A DNA stretch of 45,976 bases. It comes from Stenotrophomonas chelatiphaga (GTDB taxonomy: Bacteria > Pseudomonadota > Gammaproteobacteria > Xanthomonadales > Xanthomonadaceae). Under the pieces are notes generated by a model. It ran no database searches. It was not told where the DNA came from and worked only from the letters and a program-made list of their open reading frames with translations. Made by a program: the position numbers and the translations under genes. The stretch spans positions 1 through 45,976 of the forward strand of contig NZ_LDJK01000059.1 in NCBI RefSeq assembly GCF_001431535.1. The letters run 5' to 3'. Each line of letters begins with the position of its first letter. Positions within the stretch are counted from its first letter, which is position 1. Shown here piece by piece: positions 1-12,882 of this stretch.

Positions 1-37
1 CCCGGCGCGCCTCCCGTAACAATCCGGCGCCTCGAAC

Positions 38-910
38 CTAGCCGGCTTTACCACGCAGTGCCGCCGCAGACGCCCACCGCGCCGCCACCCTTGGCGAGGT
101 GATGCACACCGCCAGATCGGTCACCGTGGTAACCGCGCGCTCCAGCAGCTGGATGTCGGCCTCATGCTGCCGCGCCACATGGGGATCTTCGAAGAACACC
201 GCACGCTGGCAGCGGCCCTCCAGCACCTGGTCGGCAATCTGCGCATCACCGCCCATCGGCCCACTCTGGTAGCGCGTCACCCACGGCGTATCGGTCGGCC
301 AGCCACGGCTCCAGGCGAGCTCGTTCAAGCGCTGCCCGGTGGTCCCGGTGCCGATCCGCGAAGCAAACCGCGACAGCACGGCGAAGTGCTCATCGGCAAA
401 CGCCAGCATCGCCGGCTTCATCGCATCGTGCGCGATCAGCGCCAGGGTCTGCCCTTCGAACCGGTGCAGGTCGTCCGCCGCAGCATCGGCGGCGAAACCG
501 GCGTGCAGCCGTTCCACCTCCACCCAGTCGCGCGCACTGGCCACGGTGGAAATGAAGGGTTTGGCATGGATCACGCACTGGCGCTTGAGCGCGATGGCTT
601 CCGGGAAAATCGACGACGGATCAACCGGGTCGATCAGGTAGATGGCGCCGTCCAGGCTGCGCTCGGCGCCCATGCCGACCACCTCGGCCACCAGCTTCAT
701 CAGCCCGCCGTCGCGGCCATACGGATACTGCTGGACCAGCGGATCCCCCCGCAGCGGACCGTACTGCTGGATGGCATCGAAGGTGCGGCCGACCGCATGC
801 AGCGAACACTGCAGGTCACGCAGCCCCGCCTCACTGGCGCGCAGGAAGCGGAACAGCGCGGCTTCGCCATCATGGTGGTGCAGCCGGTTGGCAGCCAGTC
901 CGAGTCGCAT
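38..910 (-). CDS. Methylglyoxal synthase-like protein with two MGS domains
   Basis: 290 aa. The C-terminal half (about 155-285) reads as a methylglyoxal synthase domain, which converts dihydroxyacetone phosphate to methylglyoxal and phosphate. It keeps AHD (H161, D162), the phosphate loop GTGTTG (187-192), SGPMGGD with D222, and H249 and D252, matching the catalytic residues known for E. coli MgsA. The N-terminal half (about 1-135) repeats the same fold pattern (LHAVGRTFDA, YPYGRDGGLMKL, YLIDPVDPSS) but lacks the catalytic His/Asp set, so the protein appears to be a tandem duplication with one dead domain. Classical MgsA is about 150 aa. I chose the ATG at 910 because GGAG lies 9 nt upstream; a GTG at 958 in the same frame lacks such a site. 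Divergent from the hybrid kinase. The MGS fold is clear; activity is inferred. Confidence 0.85.
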   Translation of the reverse strand: MRLGLAANRLHHHDGEAALFRFLRASEAGLRDLQCSLHAVGRTFDAIQQYGPLRGDPLVQQYPYGRDGGLMKLVAEVVGMGAERSLDGAIYLIDPVDPSSIFPEAIALKRQCVIHAKPFISTVASARDWVEVERLHAGFAADAAADDLHRFEGQTLALIAHDAMKPAMLAFADEHFAVLSRFASRIGTGTTGQRLNELAWSRGWPTDTPWVTRYQSGPMGGDAQIADQVLEGRCQRAVFFEDPHVARQHEADIQLLERAVTTVTDLAVCITSPRVAARWASAAALRGKAG

Positions 911-1051
911 ACAGGGGTTCTCCAGGGGGGCACTGCCGAAGTGTATGCGCTGGATCACGCCAGGCGTCGTCGCTTATGCAGCAATCCTGATGGTGCCCGG
1001 CGGTGAGCCTGCTAGCGTCGGTGGCCGATGGATTGCGGAAAGGACATCTTC

Positions 1052-3142
1052 GTGGCGCCGTGTTTTGTCACCGCCTGCCTTGTACTGGGGTCGCTCACGC
1101 TGCCCGGGCCGATGCGGGGCCCTCTCGTGGTTGCCGGCCTGCTGCTGGCACTGGCCGGCATCGCCCTCGTGCAGGCGAACGGCTACTGGCGGCTGCGCAA
1201 CGAAGTCCGCCACCGCCGCGACGTGCAGCGGCTGTTCGACGAGGTATCCGGCAACCTGCCGGTGGTCGTGTTCCAGGCGCGGCGCGCGCGCGATGGGCGC
1301 ATCCAGATCGAACTGCTGGCCGGGGACACCCCACAACTGTTCAGCGCATCACCGCGCGAACTGCAGGATGACCCGTCGCGCATCCTGTCCGCGATCCATG
1401 CCGGCGACCACAAGCGCGTGCTGTCGGTGCTGCTGCGCGCGGTGCGTCGCGTCTGTCCGGTGGCGCTGCGCTTCGGCGCCGATGGCGTACGCGGCCCACG
1501 GCACATCGCCATGCAGGCATGGCCCAGCGTGGACGCATCCAGGGAGCAGCGCTGGACCGGTTACTGGATGGATGTTTCCGACGCCGACACGCGTGCACAG
1601 GCGATCCTCCACGCACACGCCCAGGCGGCAGCGGACGCGGCCGAGCGCGAGCAGATGGTCACCCGCCTGGGAACCGGGATCGGCGCGCCCATGCAGGCCC
1701 TGCTGGGGCGGCTGGCGCTGCTGCGCGCGGCGCCGCTGGACGCGCAGCAGCGCGTGGTGATGGACACCCTGGAGGATGCCGCGTCGATGCTGGCGCGCAT
1801 CCTGGACGACGTCGCCGCCCTGTCCGCCGGACGTGCCGATGGCATGGACCTGCAGGCCGGGCCGGTCGACCTGCGGATGCTGGTGCACGGCGTGGAGACC
1901 CTGCTGCGGCCGGTCGCGCAGTCCAAGGGCCTGTACCTGCACCAGCGCGTGGAACCCCGCGTGGCCGCGCAGCTGCTGGCCGATGCCACCCGCCTGCGGC
2001 AGGTGCTGTTCAACCTGGTCGGCAACGCGATCAAGTTCACCCGCCACGGCGGCGTCTCGCTGTCCCTGCAGCAGGTCGAAGATACCGATCACGCGCAGCG
2101 GGTGCGGCTGGTCGTGTCCGATACCGGGGTCGGCATCGCGTTGGAGCGGCAGGAGGCGGTATTCGAGCGGTTTGCCCAGGCTGAGCGATCCACCACGCGC
2201 CAGCATGGCGGGTCCGGGTTGGGACTGGGCATCTGCCGCCAGCTGGTCACTGCGATGGGCGGCAGCCTGGTCCTGCGCAGCGCACCCGGGCAGGGCACGG
2301 TGGTTGAAATCGAACTGGACCTGCCGCACGCGCCGGGGGGAAGCGCCGATGCGCGGGTGAACCCTGGCAGCGTAGCGGCCGCTGCTCAGGAAGCGACGTC
2401 CTGCAGCGGGTCATCGCCCCGCGTGCTGGTCGCCGAAGACCATCCGACCCAGCAGCTGCTGATGCAGTGGTGGCTGCGTGGCATGGGGCTGGACGTAGAA
2501 GTGGCCAGCGATGGCGTGCAGGCGCTGGCATCATGGCGGCGCGACCCGCCACGACTGCTGTTCACCGATGAGCAGATGCCCGGCCTCACCGGTGCCGAAC
2601 TGGTGCAGCGGATCCGCCGCGAAGAACAGGAACGCGGCCGCCCGCCCGGTCCCATCATCGGCATGACCGCCGACACCGACGGCATGCGCGGGATGGCGCT
2701 GGACCACGTGCTTGCCAAGCCGATCAGTCGGCGCACGCTGCACGAGGCCATCGCCAGGGTCGCCCCTGGGCTGCTCACCGGGGGAGCCGCAGCGGCAGGG
2801 GCCTGCCCGGCGGTGGATCCCACCGATGCACCGACCCTGGCGTCGCTGGCGGCGCGGTTCGGCAACGAAGACGCCGCCCGCCAGCTGGTGCATACGCTGC
2901 GCGCGAGCCTGGAAGAGGACGCGGTGGTCCTGGAGGAGGCATGGCGGCAAGCGGACCCGCGCGTGGCCTCGCAGCGGTTGCATCGCATGGCCGGCGGCGT
3001 GGGCAGCCTGGGGCTGGTCGCGCTGGCCGCCCGCCTGCGCGCGCTGAACGAGGCGCAGGCGCCGCCCTCCCGCGCCGAGCGCGACCAGTTGCGCAGCCGA
3101 CTGCAGCGCTGCATCGCGCACCTGCGCCAGCTGGAAGGCTAG
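1052..3142 (+). CDS. Hybrid sensor histidine kinase (HATPase-REC-Hpt) with degenerate H-box
   Basis: 696 aa from a GTG preceded by GGAAAGGA at 7 nt; an in-frame ATG at 1028 is the alternative. Two hydrophobic segments sit in the first 45 residues, then a PAS-like region, a DHp-like helical pair (about 195-260), and an HATPase domain with intact N-box (NLVGNAIKF), G1 (DTGVGI), F (ERFAQAE) and G2 (GSGLGLG) boxes. A receiver domain follows with phospho-acceptor D506 (FTDEQMPG), the conserved Thr (GMTAD) and Lys (LAKP), and a C-terminal Hpt domain with H644 (RLHRMAGG). The striking feature is the H-box: where kinases read SHEIRTP this protein reads GTGIGAP, with Thr208 replacing the phospho-accepting His. 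It may be a pseudokinase, or phosphorylate its Hpt directly as CheA does (inference). No cognate response regulator is adjacent. It converges on gltD with only 19 nt between stops. Confidence 0.93.
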   Translation: MAPCFVTACLVLGSLTLPGPMRGPLVVAGLLLALAGIALVQANGYWRLRNEVRHRRDVQRLFDEVSGNLPVVVFQARRARDGRIQIELLAGDTPQLFSASPRELQDDPSRILSAIHAGDHKRVLSVLLRAVRRVCPVALRFGADGVRGPRHIAMQAWPSVDASREQRWTGYWMDVSDADTRAQAILHAHAQAAADAAEREQMVTRLGTGIGAPMQALLGRLALLRAAPLDAQQRVVMDTLEDAASMLARILDDVAALSAGRADGMDLQAGPVDLRMLVHGVETLLRPVAQSKGLYLHQRVEPRVAAQLLADATRLRQVLFNLVGNAIKFTRHGGVSLSLQQVEDTDHAQRVRLVVSDTGVGIALERQEAVFERFAQAERSTTRQHGGSGLGLGICRQLVTAMGGSLVLRSAPGQGTVVEIELDLPHAPGGSADARVNPGSVAAAAQEATSCSGSSPRVLVAEDHPTQQLLMQWWLRGMGLDVEVASDGVQALASWRRDPPRLLFTDEQMPGLTGAELVQRIRREEQERGRPPGPIIGMTADTDGMRGMALDHVLAKPISRRTLHEAIARVAPGLLTGGAAAAGACPAVDPTDAPTLASLAARFGNEDAARQLVHTLRASLEEDAVVLEEAWRQADPRVASQRLHRMAGGVGSLGLVALAARLRALNEAQAPPSRAERDQLRSRLQRCIAHLRQLEG

Positions 3143-3161
3143 CGCAGGGGCATGCGCAGGG

Positions 3162-9132
<5,971 letters not shown>

Positions 9133-9394
9133 CTTTGCCTCTTGGTCAGGTGAGCGGGGACTCCTGCGCCTGCCCACAGGACGCGCCGTGACCACCGGAA
9201 TGAGGGTGCCGTGCCGGGACGGCAGGGACAGCGAAGCAGCGTCCTGGCGTTGGTCGATGCGACCGTTCCCCCGGCAGGGCGGATGCCCCGTGCGGTGGCG
9301 TGCCTCCCCTGGCGCTCGCCAAGCGCTTTCGCGCTCATTCCAGGAGACAGGGCGCGCTGCCTGGAGCGCGCGGGATGCCACCGGATGCTTCGAC

Positions 9395-9412
9395 TAGACC
9401 ATAGATGGTGCA
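9395..9412 (-). promoter_or_regulatory. Possible NtrC-like dyad upstream of gltB
   Basis: On the minus strand this reads TGCACCATCTATGGTCTA, with an inner CCAT-N2-ATGG dyad. It resembles the nitrogen-regulator box TGCACC-N5-GGTGCA, but the spacing is 6 rather than 5 and the right half is incomplete. Its position about 260 bp upstream of gltB would fit an activator site. The resemblance is weak and no sigma-54 promoter with correct spacing was found nearby. Confidence 0.22.
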
Positions 9413-9426
9413 ATGCCGCAACACAC

Positions 9427-9442
9427 GGTTGCACGCGCAACC
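9427..9442. promoter_or_regulatory. Perfect palindrome upstream of gltB
   Basis: GGTTGC-ACGC-GCAACC is a perfect 6-bp inverted repeat with a 4-base centre. It lies between the terminator-like hairpin at 9446-9469 and the NtrC-like dyad at 9395-9412. It could be an operator for gltB or part of the terminator structure of the neighbouring lipoprotein gene. The sequence alone does not decide this. Confidence 0.3.
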
Positions 9443-9445
9443 AAG

Positions 9446-9469
9446 GCGCTGGCAAGTGCTTGCCAGCGC
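9446..9469 (-). terminator. Terminator-like hairpin after the first I78 lipoprotein gene
   Basis: A perfect 11-bp inverted repeat, GCGCTGGCAAG and CTTGCCAGCGC, is separated by only two bases and starts 9 nt past the stop codon of the minus-strand lipoprotein gene. The minus-strand sequence after it (CTTGGTTGCG) has only a weak T-rich stretch. It probably ends or stabilises that transcript and insulates gltB downstream. Confidence 0.5.
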
Positions 9470-9477
9470 TGGGGAAA

Positions 9478-9873
9478 TCAACCGCAGCGAAGGCCGCTGA
9501 CCACGTCCTTCTCGTCCACTTCCACATTCAGGCGCTCGCCCACGAATTCCATCGTGGTCATGTCGCCGGGGCGCAGCACGCGCAGCGATTTCGCACTGGC
9601 GTCCTGCTGGGCCTGGCTGCCGAGTGCACCGGTGAAGGGCTGGCCGACCAGGCTCTGCACCTGGGTGGCATCGCAGTTGCCGATCGGCGGGGCTTCGGTC
9701 GCCTTGCCGGCTTCGTCGGCGGGGGCAGTGGCATTTTCAGCGGCCTGCTGGGCCTGCGCGGTGACGGCATCCTGTTCGTCCATCGGCGGCGCCGAGCAGG
9801 CGGCCAGGAACAGGGTGGCGGGGAGCAGGAGCAGGAAGGGGCGCGCCAGGCGCGGCAACTGCGGGAACGACAT
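9478..9873 (-). CDS. I78-type peptidase inhibitor lipoprotein (copy 1)
   Basis: 131 aa. A lipoprotein signal peptide ends in the lipobox LAAC, so the mature protein should be lipid-anchored in the envelope. After a Pro/Ala-rich spacer comes a domain of about 65 residues that fits the I78 inhibitor family: CDATQVQSLVGQP, then LRVLRPGDMTTMEF, GERLNVEVD and the terminal CG. Family members are small serine protease inhibitors; the two cysteines probably pair. The start at 9873 has GGAG 6 nt upstream. It is one of three related lipoprotein genes on the same strand within about 6 kb (others at 11057-11401 and 15165-15488). Inhibitory activity is inferred from family membership only. Confidence 0.85.
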   Translation of the reverse strand: MSFPQLPRLARPFLLLLPATLFLAACSAPPMDEQDAVTAQAQQAAENATAPADEAGKATEAPPIGNCDATQVQSLVGQPFTGALGSQAQQDASAKSLRVLRPGDMTTMEFVGERLNVEVDEKDVVSGLRCG

Positions 9874-9990
9874 GCGGACTCCGGAAACGTTCTGGATGAC
9901 GAAAGCGTGAGCATAACGGCTGTAGGCCGTCCACGTGTTCGTGTTGCGTTATTGACGCGGCCTGCTCGGCGCGACGGCCACACTGCAGGC

Positions 9991-11073
9991 ATGAGCCAAA
10001 CCGCCGCAACCCCTGAAAAAGCCGCCGCCCGCGCTGCCGGACTGCGTTACGTGGACGACAGCCAACCGGGCTATCAGCGACGCCGTGCGGGCAAGGGATT
10101 CGCCTACCGCGATCCGGCCGGACAGGCCGTTCGCGATGCCGACGTGCTCGCCCGCATCCGCTCCCTGGCCGTGCCGCCGGCGTACACCGATGTCTGGATC
10201 TGCCACTGGCCCAACGGCCACCTGCAGGCGACCGGCCGTGATGCGCGGGGCCGCAAGCAGTACCGCTACCACCCCGACTGGGCGCGGGTGCGCGGGGAGG
10301 GCAAGTTCGACCGCATCATCGCCTTCGGCGAGGCGCTGCCCACGCTGCGCCGCCATCTGCGCAACGACCTGAAGCGCACCGGCTTCCCGCGCGAAAAAGT
10401 CCTGGCGATCGTGGTGGCGCTGCTTGCCGACACCCTGGTGCGGGTCGGCAATGAAACCTATGCGCGCGAAAACAAATCCTTCGGCCTGACCACGCTGCGC
10501 AACCGGCACCTTGCGCTGGTGGCCGGCGGGCGGGTGCAGATGCGCTTCCGCGGCAAGTCCGGGCAGCAGCATGAGGTGGAGATCGGCGACAAGCAGCTGG
10601 CCAAGCAGGTGCGTCGCATCCAGCAGCTCCCCGGGCAGGCGCTGTTCCAGTACCGCGACGACGACGGCACGCTGCAGCCGGTCGATTCCGGCGAGGTCAA
10701 CGACTACCTGCGCGAGGTGATGGGCGAGGAGTTCACCGCCAAGGACTTCCGCACCTGGGGCGGCACCGTGGAAGCACTGCGCGCGTTCGCCGCCACCGAG
10801 CTGCCCGAGCCGGCCAGCAAGACCGCACTGGCCGCCGCGCAGCGCGAGGTGGTGTGCAAGGTGGCCGACCTGCTGGGCAACACGCCGGCGGTCTGCCGCA
10901 AGGCCTATATCGATCCCAGCGTGTTCGGCGGCTGGGAGCGGGGGGAGCTGGTCGCGCTGGCCGGCCTGCGTGGCCAGCGGCAGTGGGAACAGGCGACCCT
11001 GCGCTACCTGCGCAGGGCACGCCGGGTGACGGCCAAGGTCAGCCGCAGCACCAAGGTCAGCCGCAGTAAATAG
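9991..11073 (+). CDS. DNA topoisomerase IB (poxvirus/eukaryotic type)
   Basis: 360 aa. Type IB topoisomerases nick one DNA strand through a 3'-phosphotyrosyl bond and relax supercoils without ATP. An N-terminal DNA-binding domain (to about residue 100) is followed by the catalytic domain with VRVGNETYARENKSFGLTTL (Arg region), the FRGKSG lysine, KDFRTWGGT and the nucleophile Tyr306 in KAYIDPSVF. Length and motifs match chromosomal bacterial type IB enzymes. The frame is open far upstream of 9991, but the family N-terminus (RYVDDSQPGYQRRRAG) begins just inside this ATG. The 3' end overlaps the convergent I78 gene at 11057 by 17 nt, so the last codons are shared antisense. The last dozen residues are a short basic repeat (KVSRSTKVSRSK). 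Confidence 0.95.
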   Translation: MSQTAATPEKAAARAAGLRYVDDSQPGYQRRRAGKGFAYRDPAGQAVRDADVLARIRSLAVPPAYTDVWICHWPNGHLQATGRDARGRKQYRYHPDWARVRGEGKFDRIIAFGEALPTLRRHLRNDLKRTGFPREKVLAIVVALLADTLVRVGNETYARENKSFGLTTLRNRHLALVAGGRVQMRFRGKSGQQHEVEIGDKQLAKQVRRIQQLPGQALFQYRDDDGTLQPVDSGEVNDYLREVMGEEFTAKDFRTWGGTVEALRAFAATELPEPASKTALAAAQREVVCKVADLLGNTPAVCRKAYIDPSVFGGWERGELVALAGLRGQRQWEQATLRYLRRARRVTAKVSRSTKVSRSK

Positions 11074-11401
11074 CGGTGATGTTGTTGGTGCGGCCGGTTT
11101 CGATCGTCAGCCGCTCGCCGCCTTCATGCGCGGCACCGGCGGCCGGATCGGCGCTGCCGCTGGCGGTGGGGCCACTGCGCTCGCGGGTGCCGCGCAGTAC
11201 CTGCACCTGCAGGCTGTCGCTGTCCACGCGGGCACGCTCCACGGTCGCCGCCGCCGCCGCCAGGCCGACCGCGCCCTGCACCTTGTCCAGGTGGCACTGG
11301 CCGGAAATCACGCCGTCGATCGGCTGCACCTGGGCCACCGGCGTGCTGCTGCAGGCGGCCAGGGAAACGGCCATCGCGGCCACGCTGAGGTAACGGATCA
11401 T
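11057..11401 (-). CDS. I78-like lipoprotein (copy 2, divergent)
   Basis: 114 aa from the ATG at 11401. A short signal peptide ends in the lipobox SLAAC. The domain begins with GQCHLDKVQGAVG and ends with GERLTIETGRTNNITAIYCG, which matches the first and last parts of the I78 inhibitor fold, but the central segment that normally reads GD-x-VTMDYR is replaced by a Gly/Ser/Ala-rich insert (about 82-95). It is therefore a diverged member whose inhibitory loop may differ. Its last 17 nt overlap the 3' end of the topoisomerase IB gene on the opposite strand. It diverges from the dehydrogenase gene at 11583. Confidence 0.72.
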   Translation of the reverse strand: MIRYLSVAAMAVSLAACSSTPVAQVQPIDGVISGQCHLDKVQGAVGLAAAAATVERARVDSDSLQVQVLRGTRERSGPTASGSADPAAGAAHEGGERLTIETGRTNNITAIYCG

Positions 11402-11582
11402 CGATGCAGCTCCACTGGGTTCGAGGCCTCCAGCCTGACGGGTGCGGCGTGGTGTCGGGATGAACGCGTGCACATGCCGGGCACGTTGCATTCACTGCCA
11501 CGGCAACGCGCGATGTGGAGACTGGTTGCACGCCCTGGACACACCGTGCTGTCCTGGACAATCCGCTTCAAGAGGAGATCTC

Positions 11583-12716
11583 ATGGCTACCGCCAAGACC
11601 GCCCCGGCAAAGAAAGTCCCCGCCCGCCAGAAAGCCACCCCGAAGGTCCGCAAGGGCACCCGCGCCGCCGCTGCCGCGCCGGCCGATGCAGAAGGCACCG
11701 CACGCAAGCGCGTGGTCAAGACCGCCACCCGCAAGACCGCCGCCACCGACGAACGGGGTGCGCGGGTGGCCGCGCGACAGCGTCGCCTGCAGGACCAGGA
11801 AAAGGCCAAAGACGCGCGCGCCAGCAAGAAGGCCGCGAAGAAAAAGGTGACCCAGGCAGGCACCCGCAAGCAGCCTGAAAAGATGCCCGCGCAGTCCATC
11901 GCCAAGCCCGGCCACGAGCACGCGCTGGACCTGGCGCCCCGTTTCCTGGCCCCGCATTACGCAGGCAGCGGCAAGCTGAAGGGCCTGCGTGCGATCGTCA
12001 CCGGCGGCGATTCCGGCATCGGTCGCGCGGTCGCCGTGCTGTATGCCCGCGAAGGCGCGGACGTGGCGGTACTGCACCTGGACGAACACGAAGATGCCGA
12101 TGTCACCCGCCAGCACGTGGAGCGAGAAGGGGGACGCTGCATCGTGATCGCCGGTGACGTGCGTGATCCGAGGTTCTGCAATCGCGCGGTGAAGCAGGTG
12201 GCCAAGGCCTTCGGCGGCATCGACATCCTGGTCAACAATGCGGCCTTCCAGCTGCATTGCCATCGCCTGGAAGACCTCGATGACGCCCATCTGCAGGAGA
12301 CCCTGCAGACCAACATCGGCGGTTACATCCAGATGGCCCGCGCCGTGCTGCCGTACCTTGGCGAGGGCGCCAGCATCGTCAATTCGGGATCGGAAACCGG
12401 CCTGTTCGGCAGCAAGTCACTGATCGACTACTCGGCCACCAAGGGTGCCATCCATGCCTTCACCAAGGCCCTGGCCAGCCAGCTGCTGCCGCGCGGCATC
12501 CGGGTCAACTGCGTGGCGCCGGGCCCGGTGTGGACGCCGTTGAATCCGGCCGACAAGGCCGCGCCGGACGTCGGCGAGTTCGGCCAGGACAGTGACATGG
12601 GCCGCGCCGCGCAGCCGGAAGAGCTGTCGCCGGCCTACGTGTTCCTGGCCGCGCCCAGCTGTTCCAGCTACATCAGCGGCGCGATCCTGCCGGTGATGGG
12701 CGGCCCGCGCGGCTGA
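11583..12716 (+). CDS. Short-chain dehydrogenase with lysine/alanine-rich histone-like N-terminal tail
   Basis: 377 aa. Residues 1 to about 95 are low-complexity and strongly basic (repeated AKK, ARK, TRK units), like histone H1-type or AlgP-type tails. The rest is a classical SDR oxidoreductase of the YghA/YhdF type: cofactor loop TGGDSGIG (140-147), NNAA, the Ser in IVNSGSETG and the catalytic Y283-x3-K287 in YSATKGA, plus the APGPVWTPL segment. The substrate is unknown. The start is the ATG at 11583 with AGGAG 7 nt upstream; this keeps the basic tail, so the tail is translated and not a mis-extended start. The tail may bind nucleic acid or polyphosphate (inference). A palindromic element 30 nt downstream may serve as terminator. 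Confidence 0.9.
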   Translation: MATAKTAPAKKVPARQKATPKVRKGTRAAAAAPADAEGTARKRVVKTATRKTAATDERGARVAARQRRLQDQEKAKDARASKKAAKKKVTQAGTRKQPEKMPAQSIAKPGHEHALDLAPRFLAPHYAGSGKLKGLRAIVTGGDSGIGRAVAVLYAREGADVAVLHLDEHEDADVTRQHVEREGGRCIVIAGDVRDPRFCNRAVKQVAKAFGGIDILVNNAAFQLHCHRLEDLDDAHLQETLQTNIGGYIQMARAVLPYLGEGASIVNSGSETGLFGSKSLIDYSATKGAIHAFTKALASQLLPRGIRVNCVAPGPVWTPLNPADKAAPDVGEFGQDSDMGRAAQPEELSPAYVFLAAPSCSSYISGAILPVMGGPRG

Positions 12717-12745
12717 GCGCAAGCACCGGATACCGCTACACCTCC

Positions 12746-12788
12746 GGGGTCAGCGTCGTTCCCGCTACGTGGAAAGGACGCTGACCCC
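12746..12788. repeat. Long hairpin element (GGGGTCAG type), possible terminator
   Basis: A perfect 12-bp inverted repeat, GGGGTCAGCGTC (12746-12757) and GACGCTGACCCC (12777-12788), encloses a 19-base loop that itself contains TTCC and GGAA. It starts 29 nt after the dehydrogenase stop codon and ends 35 nt before the repressor operator. From memory, similar GGGTCAG-headed hairpins recur between genes in Stenotrophomonas genomes. It can act as a transcription terminator, although no U-run follows. Confidence 0.6.
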
Positions 12789-12822
12789 TTGCCGTTCGTC
12801 GGTACATGACCTTCGGGGGGTT

Positions 12823-12865
12823 GACTACACCTGTCGCCACGGGCACTGTGGCGACACGTGTAGTC
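12823..12865. promoter_or_regulatory. Dyad operator of the BlaI-type repressor
   Basis: Two 18-bp arms (12823-12840 and 12848-12865) form an inverted repeat with one mismatch around a 7-base centre. Each arm starts or ends with GACTACA/TGTAGTC, the half-site of BlaI/MecI-family operators (TACA-N2-TGTA core), so each arm can be read as one pseudo-palindromic 16-bp site. The left arm overlaps TTGACT (12821-12826), a good -35 element. The position just before the repressor start suggests autoregulation of the repressor and protease operon. Confidence 0.7.
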
Positions 12866-12882
12866 ACCCAAGGAACCGTGCC

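Larger units (their letters stand above)
9133..9477. other. 345-bp gap upstream of gltB without a gene
   Basis: This gap holds the gltB leader and, towards 9395-9469, three short dyads listed separately. The roughly 260 bases between 9133 and 9394 show no convincing reading frame with a ribosome binding site, no recognisable riboswitch and no repeat that I can support. A long untranslated gltB leader or a promoter nearer the gene are both possible. Confidence 0.6.

Noticed and set aside
9133..9381. Upstream extension of gltB by 83 residues
   Set aside because: The extension has no similarity to the amidotransferase N-terminus, while the ATG at 9132 has a good ribosome binding site and places Cys19 where family members have the nucleophile after a short propeptide.
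9446..9469. Sigma-54 promoter for gltB (TGGCA and TTGC around 9452-9466, minus strand)
   Set aside because: The GG to GC spacing is one base short of the required distance and the bases are already explained by the perfect hairpin.
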